Source of the DNA: an uncultured Pelagibacteraceae bacterium
GTDB taxonomy: Bacteria > Pseudomonadota > Alphaproteobacteria > Pelagibacterales > Pelagibacteraceae
Assembly: GCA_902588335.1 (NCBI GenBank)
Contig: CACIOV010000013.1
Coordinates: forward strand, 1-17,350
Reading direction: 5' to 3'
DNA: 17,350 nt
The position numbers and the translations under genes were made by a program. This document shows positions 5,204-13,057 of this stretch, one piece after another (position 1 is the stretch's first letter; every line of letters starts with the position of its first letter). The notes beneath the pieces are model-generated. The model was not told where the DNA came from. It ran no database searches and saw only the letters and a list, made by a program, of their open reading frames with translations.

Positions 5204-7390
5204 TTATTTAAAGTAATTTTTAAACCAGTAAGAATTTAATTTATTTAGCTCAGATATTTCTATTTTAAATTCTTTATCTATATTTAAACTATCTTCTTGG
5301 GTTTTTCCAATTATTTCATAATGAATACTATTTTCTTTTAAAATTTTAATCACTTCATCTTTATTTTTGTCACTAACTTCAAGTAAGTATCTACTCTGAT
5401 CTTCCCCAAACATATATTCGTGGAGATTAAGTTTACTTTGCGGGGCTTTAATTTTAACTCCAATTTTCTTAGGAATGCACATTTCTGCTAATGTCACTAA
5501 AATTCCACCAGAAGATACATCGTGTACAGAGCTTAGTAACTTTTTAGAAATAAGTCTTTTTATTATTAATCCATTATTTTTTTCATTAAATAGATTTATT
5601 TCAGGCGGTGGTCCTTTATCTAATTTTAGAATTTCTCTAAAGAATTCACTTTGATTAAGATGGCCTGAAGTTTTGCCAACAACAAATATATTACTCCCAA
5701 TTTCTTTTAGATTTTTAGTCATCATAAAATCTAAATCTTTTATCAAACCAACCCCACCAATTGTTGGAGTTGGAGATATAGCTTTATTTTCTGTTTCGTT
5801 ATAAAAAGAAACATTTCCCGAAACCACAGGAAAATCTAAATATGAGCATGCTTGTGAAATACCTTCTATAGTTTCAACAAATTGACCCATTATTTTATCT
5901 TTTTCTGGATTTCCAAAATTCAAACAATTTGTGATTGCTAGAGGATTAGCTCCAACCGAGATAAGATTTCTCCAAGCTTCACACACTACTTGTTTACCAC
6001 CAGTTAATGGATTAGCTAAACAATAGTGAGCAGAAGAGTCTATAGTTACTGCTATTCCCTTCTTTTTACCATGAACTCTTACAACAGCTGAATCACCACC
6101 AGGTTTTTGAACAGTATCACCCATAACTGTATGATCATATTGTTCCCAAACCCAACTTTTTTCTGAGTTATTTGGAGTTGTTAAAATTTTTTTTAAACAA
6201 TCAATTATATTTAAAGACTTATAATTTTTTTTAGGAATTATTTTTTTTGAAACTGAACTTTTTTTCCATTTTCTATCATAAATCGGAGCATTTGTAGATA
6301 AAGAGCTGAGAGGAAGATTAGCAACTTCTTTACCAGAAAAATTTAAAACTAAATTTTTAGAATTTGTAGTTTTTCCAATTACTGAAAAATCTAAATTCCA
6401 TTTGTTAAAAATTTTTTTGGCATTTTCTTCTTTTCCAGATTTTAAAATTAATAACATTCTCTCCTGACTCTCAGAAAGCATTATTTCGTATGGTGTCATT
6501 TTTTCTTCTCTACATGGAATTTTATCTAAATTTATTTCTATTCCTAAATCACCTTTTGAAGCCATTTCAACGCTGGAAGAAGTTAAACCAGCAGCTCCCA
6601 TATCTTGAATTGAAATAATTGAATCATCTTTCATCAATTCTAAACATGCTTCTAAAAGTAATTTTTCTGTAAAAGGATCACCAACTTGTACAGTAGGTTT
6701 TTTTGATTCAGTATCATTATCAAACTCTGCTGAAGCCATGCTAGCTCCATGTATCCCATCTCTTCCAGTTTTTGAGCCAACGTAAATTACTGGTTGATTT
6801 ATTCCTCGAGCTTTGGAATAAAAAATTTTATTTTTTTTAACTAATCCTATGGCCATAGCATTGACCAAAATATTTTCACTATACGAACTATTAAATTTAA
6901 CTTCTCCTCCTACCGTAGGAATTCCAATGCAGTTTCCATAACCACCTATTCCTGCAACAACGCCATTTAATAAATTTTTAGTCTTAGGATGATCATGGTT
7001 TCCAAAATGAATAGAATTTAGTGTTGCTATAGGTCTAGCTCCCATAGTAAAAACATCTCTTAATATTCCACCCACTCCAGTAGCAGCTCCTTGATAAGGT
7101 TCAATATAAGATGGATGATTATGACTCTCAATTTTAAAAACTAGAGCATCGTTATCATCAATATCAACTACTCCAGCATTTTCTCCAGGTCCCTGAATAA
7201 CTTTTTTATTTTTAACGGGTAATGTCTTTAAATATTTTTTTGAGGATTTGTACGAACAATGCTCATTCCACATTGCAGAAAAAATTCCTAATTCAAGAAG
7301 ATTTGGTTTTCTTCCAACTAAATTTATTATTTTTTTATATTCTTCAGGATTAATACCATGATTGTTAATTATATCTGGAGTTATTTCCAT
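5204..7390 (-). CDS. purL: Phosphoribosylformylglycinamidine synthase subunit PurL (small type)
   Basis: The catalytic subunit of FGAM synthase, converting FGAR, ATP and glutamine-derived ammonia to FGAM in step four of purine synthesis. At 728 residues it is the small PurL that needs separate PurS and PurQ, and both are encoded just upstream. Landmarks: WNEHCSYKSSK (41-51), KIESHNHPSYIEPYQGAA (86-103) with the catalytic-type histidine pair H90/H92, the DMGAAGLTSSS element, and the second ATP-grasp-unrelated AIRS-like half beginning near GGDSAVVRVHG. The two AIRS-like halves are complete and without frameshift. It begins 6 nt after purQ and is followed by bolA after 12 nt. Confidence 0.97.
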   Translation of the reverse strand: MEITPDIINNHGINPEEYKKIINLVGRKPNLLELGIFSAMWNEHCSYKSSKKYLKTLPVKNKKVIQGPGENAGVVDIDDNDALVFKIESHNHPSYIEPYQGAATGVGGILRDVFTMGARPIATLNSIHFGNHDHPKTKNLLNGVVAGIGGYGNCIGIPTVGGEVKFNSSYSENILVNAMAIGLVKKNKIFYSKARGINQPVIYVGSKTGRDGIHGASMASAEFDNDTESKKPTVQVGDPFTEKLLLEACLELMKDDSIISIQDMGAAGLTSSSVEMASKGDLGIEINLDKIPCREEKMTPYEIMLSESQERMLLILKSGKEENAKKIFNKWNLDFSVIGKTTNSKNLVLNFSGKEVANLPLSSLSTNAPIYDRKWKKSSVSKKIIPKKNYKSLNIIDCLKKILTTPNNSEKSWVWEQYDHTVMGDTVQKPGGDSAVVRVHGKKKGIAVTIDSSAHYCLANPLTGGKQVVCEAWRNLISVGANPLAITNCLNFGNPEKDKIMGQFVETIEGISQACSYLDFPVVSGNVSFYNETENKAISPTPTIGGVGLIKDLDFMMTKNLKEIGSNIFVVGKTSGHLNQSEFFREILKLDKGPPPEINLFNEKNNGLIIKRLISKKLLSSVHDVSSGGILVTLAEMCIPKKIGVKIKAPQSKLNLHEYMFGEDQSRYLLEVSDKNKDEVIKILKENSIHYEIIGKTQEDSLNIDKEFKIEISELNKLNSYWFKNYFK

Positions 7391-7396
7391 TTTTTT

Positions 7397-8080
7397 TTAA
7401 TGCGATTTAAAAAGGCTTTCAAACATAATAGACCCATCCTCGCCAGATAATAATGGATCAATAAGTCTTTCAGGATGGGGCATCATGCCTAAAATATTTT
7501 TTTCATTATTTAGTATTCCAGCAATATTATTTGATGATCCATTGGGATTAGAAATTTTATTGACAAGACCTTGCTCATTGCAATATTTAAAAGCTATTAA
7601 ATTTTTATCTTCAAGATTTTTTAACAAATCTTCATTTGCAAAATAATTTCCTTCATTATGTGCAATTGGTAATTCAATGATATTTTTCTTTTTATATTTT
7701 AAGCAAAACTTGTTTTCCATATTTACTACTTTTAGAAAAACATTTTTTGATAAAAATCTTAGATTTTTATTTCTTAATAACACGCCAGGCAATAAACCGG
7801 ATTCGATTAAAATTTGAAAACCATTACAAATTCCTAATACCAAAGCTCCTTTTTTTGCATGTTTTACTACATCATTAATGATTTTTGATTTACTAGCTAT
7901 ACATCCGGTTCTTAAGTAATCACCATAAGCAAAACCACCAGGCAAAACAACTAAATCAGATTTTGGTAAATTTGTTTCATCATGCCACACCATTTCATTT
8001 TTAATTTGAAATTTTTCAAGCGCTACAGCAATATCTCTATCACAATTTGATCCGGGAAAGACAATTACTGATGATTTCAT
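7397..8080 (-). CDS. purQ: Phosphoribosylformylglycinamidine synthase, glutaminase subunit PurQ
   Basis: A 227-residue class I glutamine amidotransferase that supplies ammonia to PurL. The catalytic triad is complete: nucleophile C85 in LGICNGFQI, and H202 and E204 in MMPHPERLIDP. FPGSNCDRD (8-16) and GGFAYGDYLRTGCIA (48-62) are typical PurQ elements. Its ATG overlaps the purS stop by 1 nt (TAATG), so the subunits are translationally coupled, which fits assembly of one PurL-PurQ-PurS complex. Confidence 0.97.
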   Translation of the reverse strand: MKSSVIVFPGSNCDRDIAVALEKFQIKNEMVWHDETNLPKSDLVVLPGGFAYGDYLRTGCIASKSKIINDVVKHAKKGALVLGICNGFQILIESGLLPGVLLRNKNLRFLSKNVFLKVVNMENKFCLKYKKKNIIELPIAHNEGNYFANEDLLKNLEDKNLIAFKYCNEQGLVNKISNPNGSSNNIAGILNNEKNILGMMPHPERLIDPLLSGEDGSIMFESLFKSH

Positions 8081-8319
8081 TATTCCAGATTTATTTTATA
8101 ATCTTCGATAACTGTATTTGTTAAAAGTTTTTTACAAATATCTTCAGCAATGATTTTTGCTTTATCTTTATTAGATTCATTTATTTCAATTTCAAAATAC
8201 TTACCTTGCCTAACATTAGTAATATTTTGGTATCCCATATTTTTTAAGGTTTGATTTACGACTTTGCCTTGTGGATCAAGTACTTCTTTTTTCAAAGTGA
8301 CTATTGCCGATATTTTCAA
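8080..8319 (-). CDS. purS: Phosphoribosylformylglycinamidine synthase subunit PurS
   Basis: A 79-residue protein with the usual PurS pattern: an N-terminal strand with KKEVLDPQGKVV, then MGY.NITNVRQGKYFEIEI, and a C-terminal helix ending in TNTVIEDYKI. PurS dimers bridge PurL and PurQ and help to pass ammonia between them. The gene lies 1 nt after purC and overlaps purQ by 1 nt. Its presence confirms the Bacillus-type split enzyme rather than the large fused PurL of enterobacteria. Confidence 0.95.
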   Translation of the reverse strand: MKISAIVTLKKEVLDPQGKVVNQTLKNMGYQNITNVRQGKYFEIEINESNKDKAKIIAEDICKKLLTNTVIEDYKINLE

Positions 8320-8320
8320 T

Positions 8321-9103
8321 TTATTTTTTCTTTATATTGACAACTTTTGGTTTACCAAATTTGACTTCACTGATATTTGTCTCTTCATGAATTATTCCAA
8401 GTCTTCTAGCTACCTCTTGATAGGCTTGAATAATATTTCCTAGATCTTTTCTAAATCTATCTTTATCTAATTTTTTTTCGCTAGATACATCCCACAATCT
8501 ACATGTGTCAGGACTTATTTCGTCAGCTAATAAAATTTTTCTTTTGACATTTGCTCTTCCAAATTCAAGTTTAAAGTCCACAAGTTTGATCCCTACACCT
8601 CTGAACATTCCTTGCATAAAATCATTAATTCTTAAGCATTTATCAATAATCCAATCTAATGTTTCTGCACTGTCTATCCATCCAAATTCTAATATATGTT
8701 CTTTTGAGACAACAGGATCTCCCAAATCGTCATTTTTGTAGGAAAATTCAACAAGAGGTCTTTTTAATATAGTACCATCTGCTATTCCTAATCTTTTCGT
8801 TAAAGATCCTGTAGCAATATTTCTTACAATAAATTCAACTGGAAATATTTCGCAGAGAGTAATCAATTGTTCTCTCATATTTAATCTTTTAATTAAATGG
8901 GTTTCTATTCCAATTTGATTTAAGTTGTTTAAAATATGTTCAGAAATTCTATTATTTAGAACACCTTTACCTTCAACAGTTGCCTTCTTTTGATTATTAA
9001 AAGCTGTAGCGTCGTCTTTAAAGTGTTGAATGCCTGTTCCGTTTTCCGGACCTTCGTAAATGATTTTTGCTTTTCCTTCGTAAAGTTTTTTTCCTTTATT
9101 CAT
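8321..9103 (-). CDS. purC: Phosphoribosylaminoimidazole-succinocarboxamide (SAICAR) synthase
   Basis: Joins CAIR and aspartate with ATP to give SAICAR. The 260-residue protein has KLYEGKAKIIYEG (6-18), KDDATAFNNQKK (29-40), VRNIATGSLTKRLG (93-106), LVDFKLEFG (174-182) and DEISPDTCRLWD (194-205), all hallmark segments of the SAICAR synthetase family. It lies one base from purB upstream and one base from purS downstream. PurB, the preceding gene, uses the product in the next reaction. Confidence 0.97.
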   Translation of the reverse strand: MNKGKKLYEGKAKIIYEGPENGTGIQHFKDDATAFNNQKKATVEGKGVLNNRISEHILNNLNQIGIETHLIKRLNMREQLITLCEIFPVEFIVRNIATGSLTKRLGIADGTILKRPLVEFSYKNDDLGDPVVSKEHILEFGWIDSAETLDWIIDKCLRINDFMQGMFRGVGIKLVDFKLEFGRANVKRKILLADEISPDTCRLWDVSSEKKLDKDRFRKDLGNIIQAYQEVARRLGIIHEETNISEVKFGKPKVVNIKKK

Positions 9104-9104
9104 T

Positions 9105-10397
9105 CTATTTGAAAACTCTTTTATATATTACTTCTATCCTTTTTGTATGATAGTTAATATCAAACATCTTCATTAAATCTTTATTAGAAATTTTTTTATT
9201 AATCAATGAGTCTTTAGATAAACTTTCATAAAAAGATATATTCTTTGACCAAGTTTTCTGAGCATTTTTTTGTACCAAGGTATATGCCTTTTCTCTAGAA
9301 AAACCACGTTTTGTCAGTTCAATCATTACTTTTTGTGAAAATATTAATCCTTTTGTAATATCAAGATTCCGTAACATTTTTTTTGGATAAACATTCATAT
9401 TTTTAAGGATATTTTTTAACCTACTTAATGCAAAATCTAACGTTATAGTAGAATCTGGTCCAATATTTCGCTCAACACTAGAATGTGAAATATCTCTTTC
9501 ATGCCACAGAGAGATATTTTCAAGCGCAGGAACAACATAACTTCTAATCATTCTTGCAAGACCAGTTAAATTTTCACTTAGAATTGGATTTTTTTTGTGA
9601 GGCATGGCCGAAGAACCTTTTTGTTTTTTATCAAAAAATTCTTCAACTTCTTGTATCTCTGTTTTCTGCAAGTTTCTTATTTCAGTAGCTACTCTCTCTA
9701 TTGATCCAGCAATTATTCCTAAAGTTGAAAAATATAATGCATGTCTGTCTCGTGGTATAACTTGTGTTGATACAGGCTCTACTTTTAAGTTAAATTTTTT
9801 AGCAACATATGACTCAATTTTTGGATCAATATTTGCAAAAGTTCCTACCGCACCTGATATTGCGCAAGTAGCAATTTCTTTATTTGCGTTTTCCATTCTT
9901 TTTTTGTTTCTTTTAAATTCTTCATAAAAACTTGCTAACTTTAAACCAAAAGTTGTTGGTTCAGCATGAATACCGTGACTTCTACCAATACAAATAGTTT
10001 TTTTATACTTCAAGGATTTGGTTTTTAGTATTTTTAATACTTCATCAATGTCTTTAACTATGATTTTTCCTGATTGAAGCAATTGGATGTTGAAACATGT
10101 ATCCAAAACATCAGATGAAGTCATTCCTTTATGTAAAAACCTTCCTTCATTGCCGACTTTTTCAGTAATAGAGGTAAGAAAAGCAATAACATCATGATGT
10201 ACTTTTTTTTCTATTTTATGAATTCTGCTTACATTTATTTTTGCTTTTTTTTTGACTTTTGCTGCTATACCCTTGGGTATAATTTTGAACTTCTCCATAG
10301 CTTGTGCTGCAGCAATTTCAATGTCTAGCCAAATTTTATATTTATTCTTTTCATCCCAAATTTCTTTTAAATCTTTTCTGGAATATCTTTCAATCAT
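9105..10397 (-). CDS. purB: Adenylosuccinate lyase
   Basis: Removes fumarate from SAICAR and from adenylosuccinate, so it acts twice on the way to AMP. It has 430 residues, close to the 431 of the B. subtilis enzyme. The histidines shown to matter in that enzyme fall at the same numbers: H68 (HHDV), H89 (FLHKGMTSSD) and H141 (GRSHGIHAEPT). The fumarase/aspartase superfamily signature GSSAMPHKKNP (261-271) carries the catalytic serine loop. Its ATG overlaps the map stop (ATGA, 4 nt). Complete and ordinary. Confidence 0.97.
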   Translation of the reverse strand: MIERYSRKDLKEIWDEKNKYKIWLDIEIAAAQAMEKFKIIPKGIAAKVKKKAKINVSRIHKIEKKVHHDVIAFLTSITEKVGNEGRFLHKGMTSSDVLDTCFNIQLLQSGKIIVKDIDEVLKILKTKSLKYKKTICIGRSHGIHAEPTTFGLKLASFYEEFKRNKKRMENANKEIATCAISGAVGTFANIDPKIESYVAKKFNLKVEPVSTQVIPRDRHALYFSTLGIIAGSIERVATEIRNLQKTEIQEVEEFFDKKQKGSSAMPHKKNPILSENLTGLARMIRSYVVPALENISLWHERDISHSSVERNIGPDSTITLDFALSRLKNILKNMNVYPKKMLRNLDITKGLIFSQKVMIELTKRGFSREKAYTLVQKNAQKTWSKNISFYESLSKDSLINKKISNKDLMKMFDINYHTKRIEVIYKRVFK

Positions 10398-11170
10398 AAC
10401 AAATAAGGAGGTTGTTCATATTTTTTTTTAGATTTAGTAAAAATTTCAAAACCATCTTTTGTTACTCCAACAGTATGTTCAAATTGTGCTGATAAAGATT
10501 TGTCTTTTGTTACCGCTGTCCAACCATCTTTAAGCAATTTAGTATTATATAAACCTTCATTTATCATTGGCTCCACAGTAAAAATCATTCCTTCTACTAA
10601 CTTGATTCCTTCTCCTTTTTTGCCGTAGTGCAATACATTTGGAGGTTCATGAAATATTTTACCTATGCCATGACCACAAAATTCTCTTACTACTGAAAAA
10701 CCTTTTTTTTCAACATAGGTTTGGATAGTTTCACCAATATCTCCTAAGTGTATTCCACTTTTAATTATGGAAATAGCTTTCATCATAGAATTATAAGTAG
10801 CTGAGACTAAATTTTTACTTTTAACTGATACATCTCCAACAAAAAACATTCTACTTGTATCTCCATGCCAACCATTAACGATTGCTGTAACATCTATATT
10901 AACAATATCTCCATCCTTTAAATATTTTTGTGTTGGTATTCCATGACAAACAACGTGATTTACAGAAGTGCAACAAGACTTTGGAAAACCTTTATAGTAA
11001 AGTGGAGCAGAATATCCACCATTGTCTCTTATAAATTCATAGCAAATTTTATCTAATTTATCTGTTGAAACTCCAGGTTTAACGTGCGATGTGACTTCAT
11101 CAAGAGCATCAGCAGCTACAGCGCCAGCAATTTTAATTTGTTCAAAAGAATGTTTATAATTATTAGTCAT
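10394..11170 (-). CDS. map: Methionine aminopeptidase, type I
   Basis: Removes the initiator methionine from nascent proteins. The 258-residue enzyme keeps all five dinuclear-metal ligands of the pita-bread fold: D93 (NIDV), D104 (HGDTSR), H167 (GHGIG), E200 (VEP) and E231 (FEHT). It also keeps H76 in VCHGIP, which contacts substrate. There is no N-terminal zinc-finger extension. The start overlaps the end of sfsA by 8 nt and the stop overlaps the purB start by 4 nt, so translation of the three is likely coupled. Linkage of map to purine genes has no evident biochemical reason. Confidence 0.96.
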   Translation of the reverse strand: MTNNYKHSFEQIKIAGAVAADALDEVTSHVKPGVSTDKLDKICYEFIRDNGGYSAPLYYKGFPKSCCTSVNHVVCHGIPTQKYLKDGDIVNIDVTAIVNGWHGDTSRMFFVGDVSVKSKNLVSATYNSMMKAISIIKSGIHLGDIGETIQTYVEKKGFSVVREFCGHGIGKIFHEPPNVLHYGKKGEGIKLVEGMIFTVEPMINEGLYNTKLLKDGWTAVTKDKSLSAQFEHTVGVTKDGFEIFTKSKKKYEQPPYLL

Positions 11171-11855
11171 TATTAATTTGATTATTAAGTTTTATCTCTT
11201 CATTACTTAATTTACAATCGTAACAAAGCATTTTTACTCCATTTTTTAAAGCTTCATCAAGAGTATTTTTATACTCTTGATCAATATCATTCGCAATTTT
11301 AAAAGATCTACAATCCTCTCTTTGAACTAAATACAATATATAACTTTCATATCCTTTTTTTTTAGCTAGCATTAATTCTTTTAAATGTTTTGTACCACGG
11401 GACGTAATAGCATCAGGAAATTCAGCAACGTAGTCATTTCTTAACAAGGTAACATTTTTTACTTCTAAGAAGCATTTTTTTTTACCGTCACTTAGAAAAA
11501 AATCAAATCTAGTTTTATCTGAAAATTTAACTTCACGCTTAATATTTTTAAATTTAACTAAAGTATCAATTTTTTTATCGCTTAGAGCTTCAAAGACTAT
11601 TTTATTAGTAAATAAAGTGTTTATACCTACTTTTTCATTTTTTACTTCAATTATTTCAAGAGTATATTTTAATTTTCTTTTCGGATTATCTGATATGGAA
11701 AACCAAACCTTATTACCTCTATCTAATAATCCCATCATAGATCCGGAATTAGGGCAATGAGCTGTAATGACTTTGTTTTTATATTTTATATCAGCAAAAA
11801 ATCTTTTGTATCTTTTTATTAAAGTTCCTTGTAATAATTTATTATTAAATTTCAT
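11163..11855 (-). CDS. sfsA: SfsA family protein (sugar fermentation stimulation protein; putative nuclease fold)
   Basis: A 230-residue member of the SfsA family. Recognisable segments are LIKRYKRFFADI (12-23), HCPNSGSMMGLL (33-44), TRFDFFL (115-121), FLEVKNVTLL (129-138), FPDA (146-149) and TSRGTKHLKEL (151-161). The D...E-x-K pattern places it among PD-(D/E)xK-like folds. The family name comes from E. coli maltose-metabolism effects and its true role is unsettled. It is the first gene of the minus-strand string and is divergent from the CinA-like gene with only 21 nt between start codons, so its promoter must overlap that gene. Confidence 0.92.
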   Translation of the reverse strand: MKFNNKLLQGTLIKRYKRFFADIKYKNKVITAHCPNSGSMMGLLDRGNKVWFSISDNPKRKLKYTLEIIEVKNEKVGINTLFTNKIVFEALSDKKIDTLVKFKNIKREVKFSDKTRFDFFLSDGKKKCFLEVKNVTLLRNDYVAEFPDAITSRGTKHLKELMLAKKKGYESYILYLVQREDCRSFKIANDIDQEYKNTLDEALKNGVKMLCYDCKLSNEEIKLNNQINND

Positions 11856-11876
11856 CTATTATGAATATTATTGAAT

Positions 11877-12632
11877 ATGAATAAAACTAAAGAAAAAGTA
11901 AATGCTGCAATTGTTATAATTGGTAATGAAATTCTCTCTGGGAGAACTCAAGATATCAATGTTGTTACTATTTCTAAGTGGTTAAACGAGCTTGGAGTTA
12001 AACTGGAGGAGGTACGAGTAATTCCAGATATAGAAAATTCTATCATTAAAACAGTAAATGAATTAAAAAAAAAATTTAATTATGTCTTCACAACAGGGGG
12101 CATAGGACCAACCCATGATGACATTACTTCAAAGTCGATTGCCAAAGCTTTCAATTTGTCCTACGGATATAACAAAGAGGCATATTCTATTTTAGAAAAA
12201 TATTATGGAAAAACAAAATTTAATATTGGTAGAAAAAAAATGGCAATGATGCCCAAAAAAGCTTCGTTAATTTTAAATCCTTCAAGTGGTGCCCCTGGTT
12301 TTGTTATAAACAATGTTTATTGCTTACCTGGAGTACCCTCCATTCTTAAATCAATGTTAGGTGGATTGACAAATAAAATCAAAGGAGGAAAGAAAATTTT
12401 AAGTAAAACAATAAGCTTGCATACTGTAGAAAGTGAAATAGCAAAGTCACTCGGGGAAATTCAACATAAATCCAAAAAAGTTGACATTGGTAGCTATCCT
12501 TTTTTTAGACTCGGAAAAATTGGAGTTTCAATAGTAATTAGATCTACTGATAAAAAAAAAATTGACGACTGTTATAAAGAAATTGTAAGTTTCGTGAAAA
12601 GAAAAAAAATAAATATGATAGGTGGAAAATAA
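11877..12632 (+). CDS. CinA N-terminal-like molybdopterin-binding domain protein
   Basis: A 251-residue protein of the CinA-N/COG1058 type. The MoCF-fold landmarks are AIVIIGNEILSGRTQDIN (11-28) and FTTGGIGPTHDDIT (71-84). In fused CinA proteins this domain hydrolyses ADP-ribose-type pyridine nucleotides, while the C-terminal PncC domain deamidates NMN; here the C-terminal domain is absent, as in many alphaproteobacterial stand-alone copies. ATG 11877 is chosen; the in-frame TTG at 11871 is possible but lacks support. There is no Shine-Dalgarno sequence. A TATTAT at 11857-11862 could be the -10, giving a leader of only about 8 nt. The next gene begins 2 nt after its stop. A link to NAD recycling is suggested by the NAD kinase further on, but this is weak. 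Confidence 0.88.
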   Translation: MNKTKEKVNAAIVIIGNEILSGRTQDINVVTISKWLNELGVKLEEVRVIPDIENSIIKTVNELKKKFNYVFTTGGIGPTHDDITSKSIAKAFNLSYGYNKEAYSILEKYYGKTKFNIGRKKMAMMPKKASLILNPSSGAPGFVINNVYCLPGVPSILKSMLGGLTNKIKGGKKILSKTISLHTVESEIAKSLGEIQHKSKKVDIGSYPFFRLGKIGVSIVIRSTDKKKIDDCYKEIVSFVKRKKINMIGGK

Positions 12633-12634
12633 AT

Positions 12635-13057
12635 ATGAAGTATTATTTTGCTTACGGAAGTAATTTACACCATGCTCAAATGAAAAAAAGGTGTCCAAAA
12701 TGCCGTTTTATTAAAAAACATATTCTTAATGGATATCAATTAACTTTTAGAAGCAAGTATGGGGCTTGTGATATTGAAAAAAAAGTAGGAAAAAAAGTTT
12801 ATGGAGCGTTATATGTTATTTCAAAGTGCGCAGAGAAAAGATTAGATGTTTATGAAGAATATCCAACATTATACAAGAAAATATATTTTAGTTATAAAGG
12901 AAATAAAGTGATGACCTATACAATGGTCAGAAAAACAAAATTAGTTCCACCAACGACTCGTTATTTAAATATTGTTAAACAAGGTTACAAAGATTGTAAA
13001 ATTAATATTAGAAGCTTACAAACTGCTTTGCAGCCTGTAGAACATCTTCAACGGTAA
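12635..13057 (+). CDS. Gamma-glutamylcyclotransferase-like (GGCT/AIG2 fold) protein
   Basis: A 140-residue protein with the GGCT-fold substrate loop YFAYGSNLHHAQM (4-16) and LDVYEEYPTLY (70-80), where E74 aligns with the catalytic glutamate of GGCT enzymes. Family members release 5-oxoproline from gamma-glutamyl amino acids or amines; the substrate here cannot be told. A good Shine-Dalgarno (AGGTGG, 12620-12625) lies within the end of the preceding gene, 2 nt away, so the two are probably co-transcribed. The last 50 nt overlap the end of the convergent GT9 gene. The overlapped tail (LQTALQPVEHLQR) extends a typical GGCT C-terminal helix, so the overlap appears genuine rather than a missed stop. 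Confidence 0.83.
   Translation: MKYYFAYGSNLHHAQMKKRCPKCRFIKKHILNGYQLTFRSKYGACDIEKKVGKKVYGALYVISKCAEKRLDVYEEYPTLYKKIYFSYKGNKVMTYTMVRKTKLVPPTTRYLNIVKQGYKDCKINIRSLQTALQPVEHLQR

Noticed and set aside
8320..9104. Purine riboswitch or regulatory leader before purC, purS or purQ
   Set aside because: Gaps between the genes are 1 nt or negative, leaving no room for a leader; no aptamer-like fold was recognised upstream of sfsA either.
9604..9927. 107-residue plus-strand open frame
   Set aside because: It lies wholly antisense inside purB, whose frame is complete with all catalytic residues; a shadow of low-complexity AT codons.
11871..11876. TTG start for the CinA-like protein
   Set aside because: An in-frame ATG lies two codons later and nothing favours the rarer TTG.
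12692..12704. C-P-K-C pair (C20/C23) in the GGCT-like protein as a zinc ribbon
   Set aside because: There is no second CxxC pair in the protein; the remaining cysteines (C45, C65, C116) are isolated.
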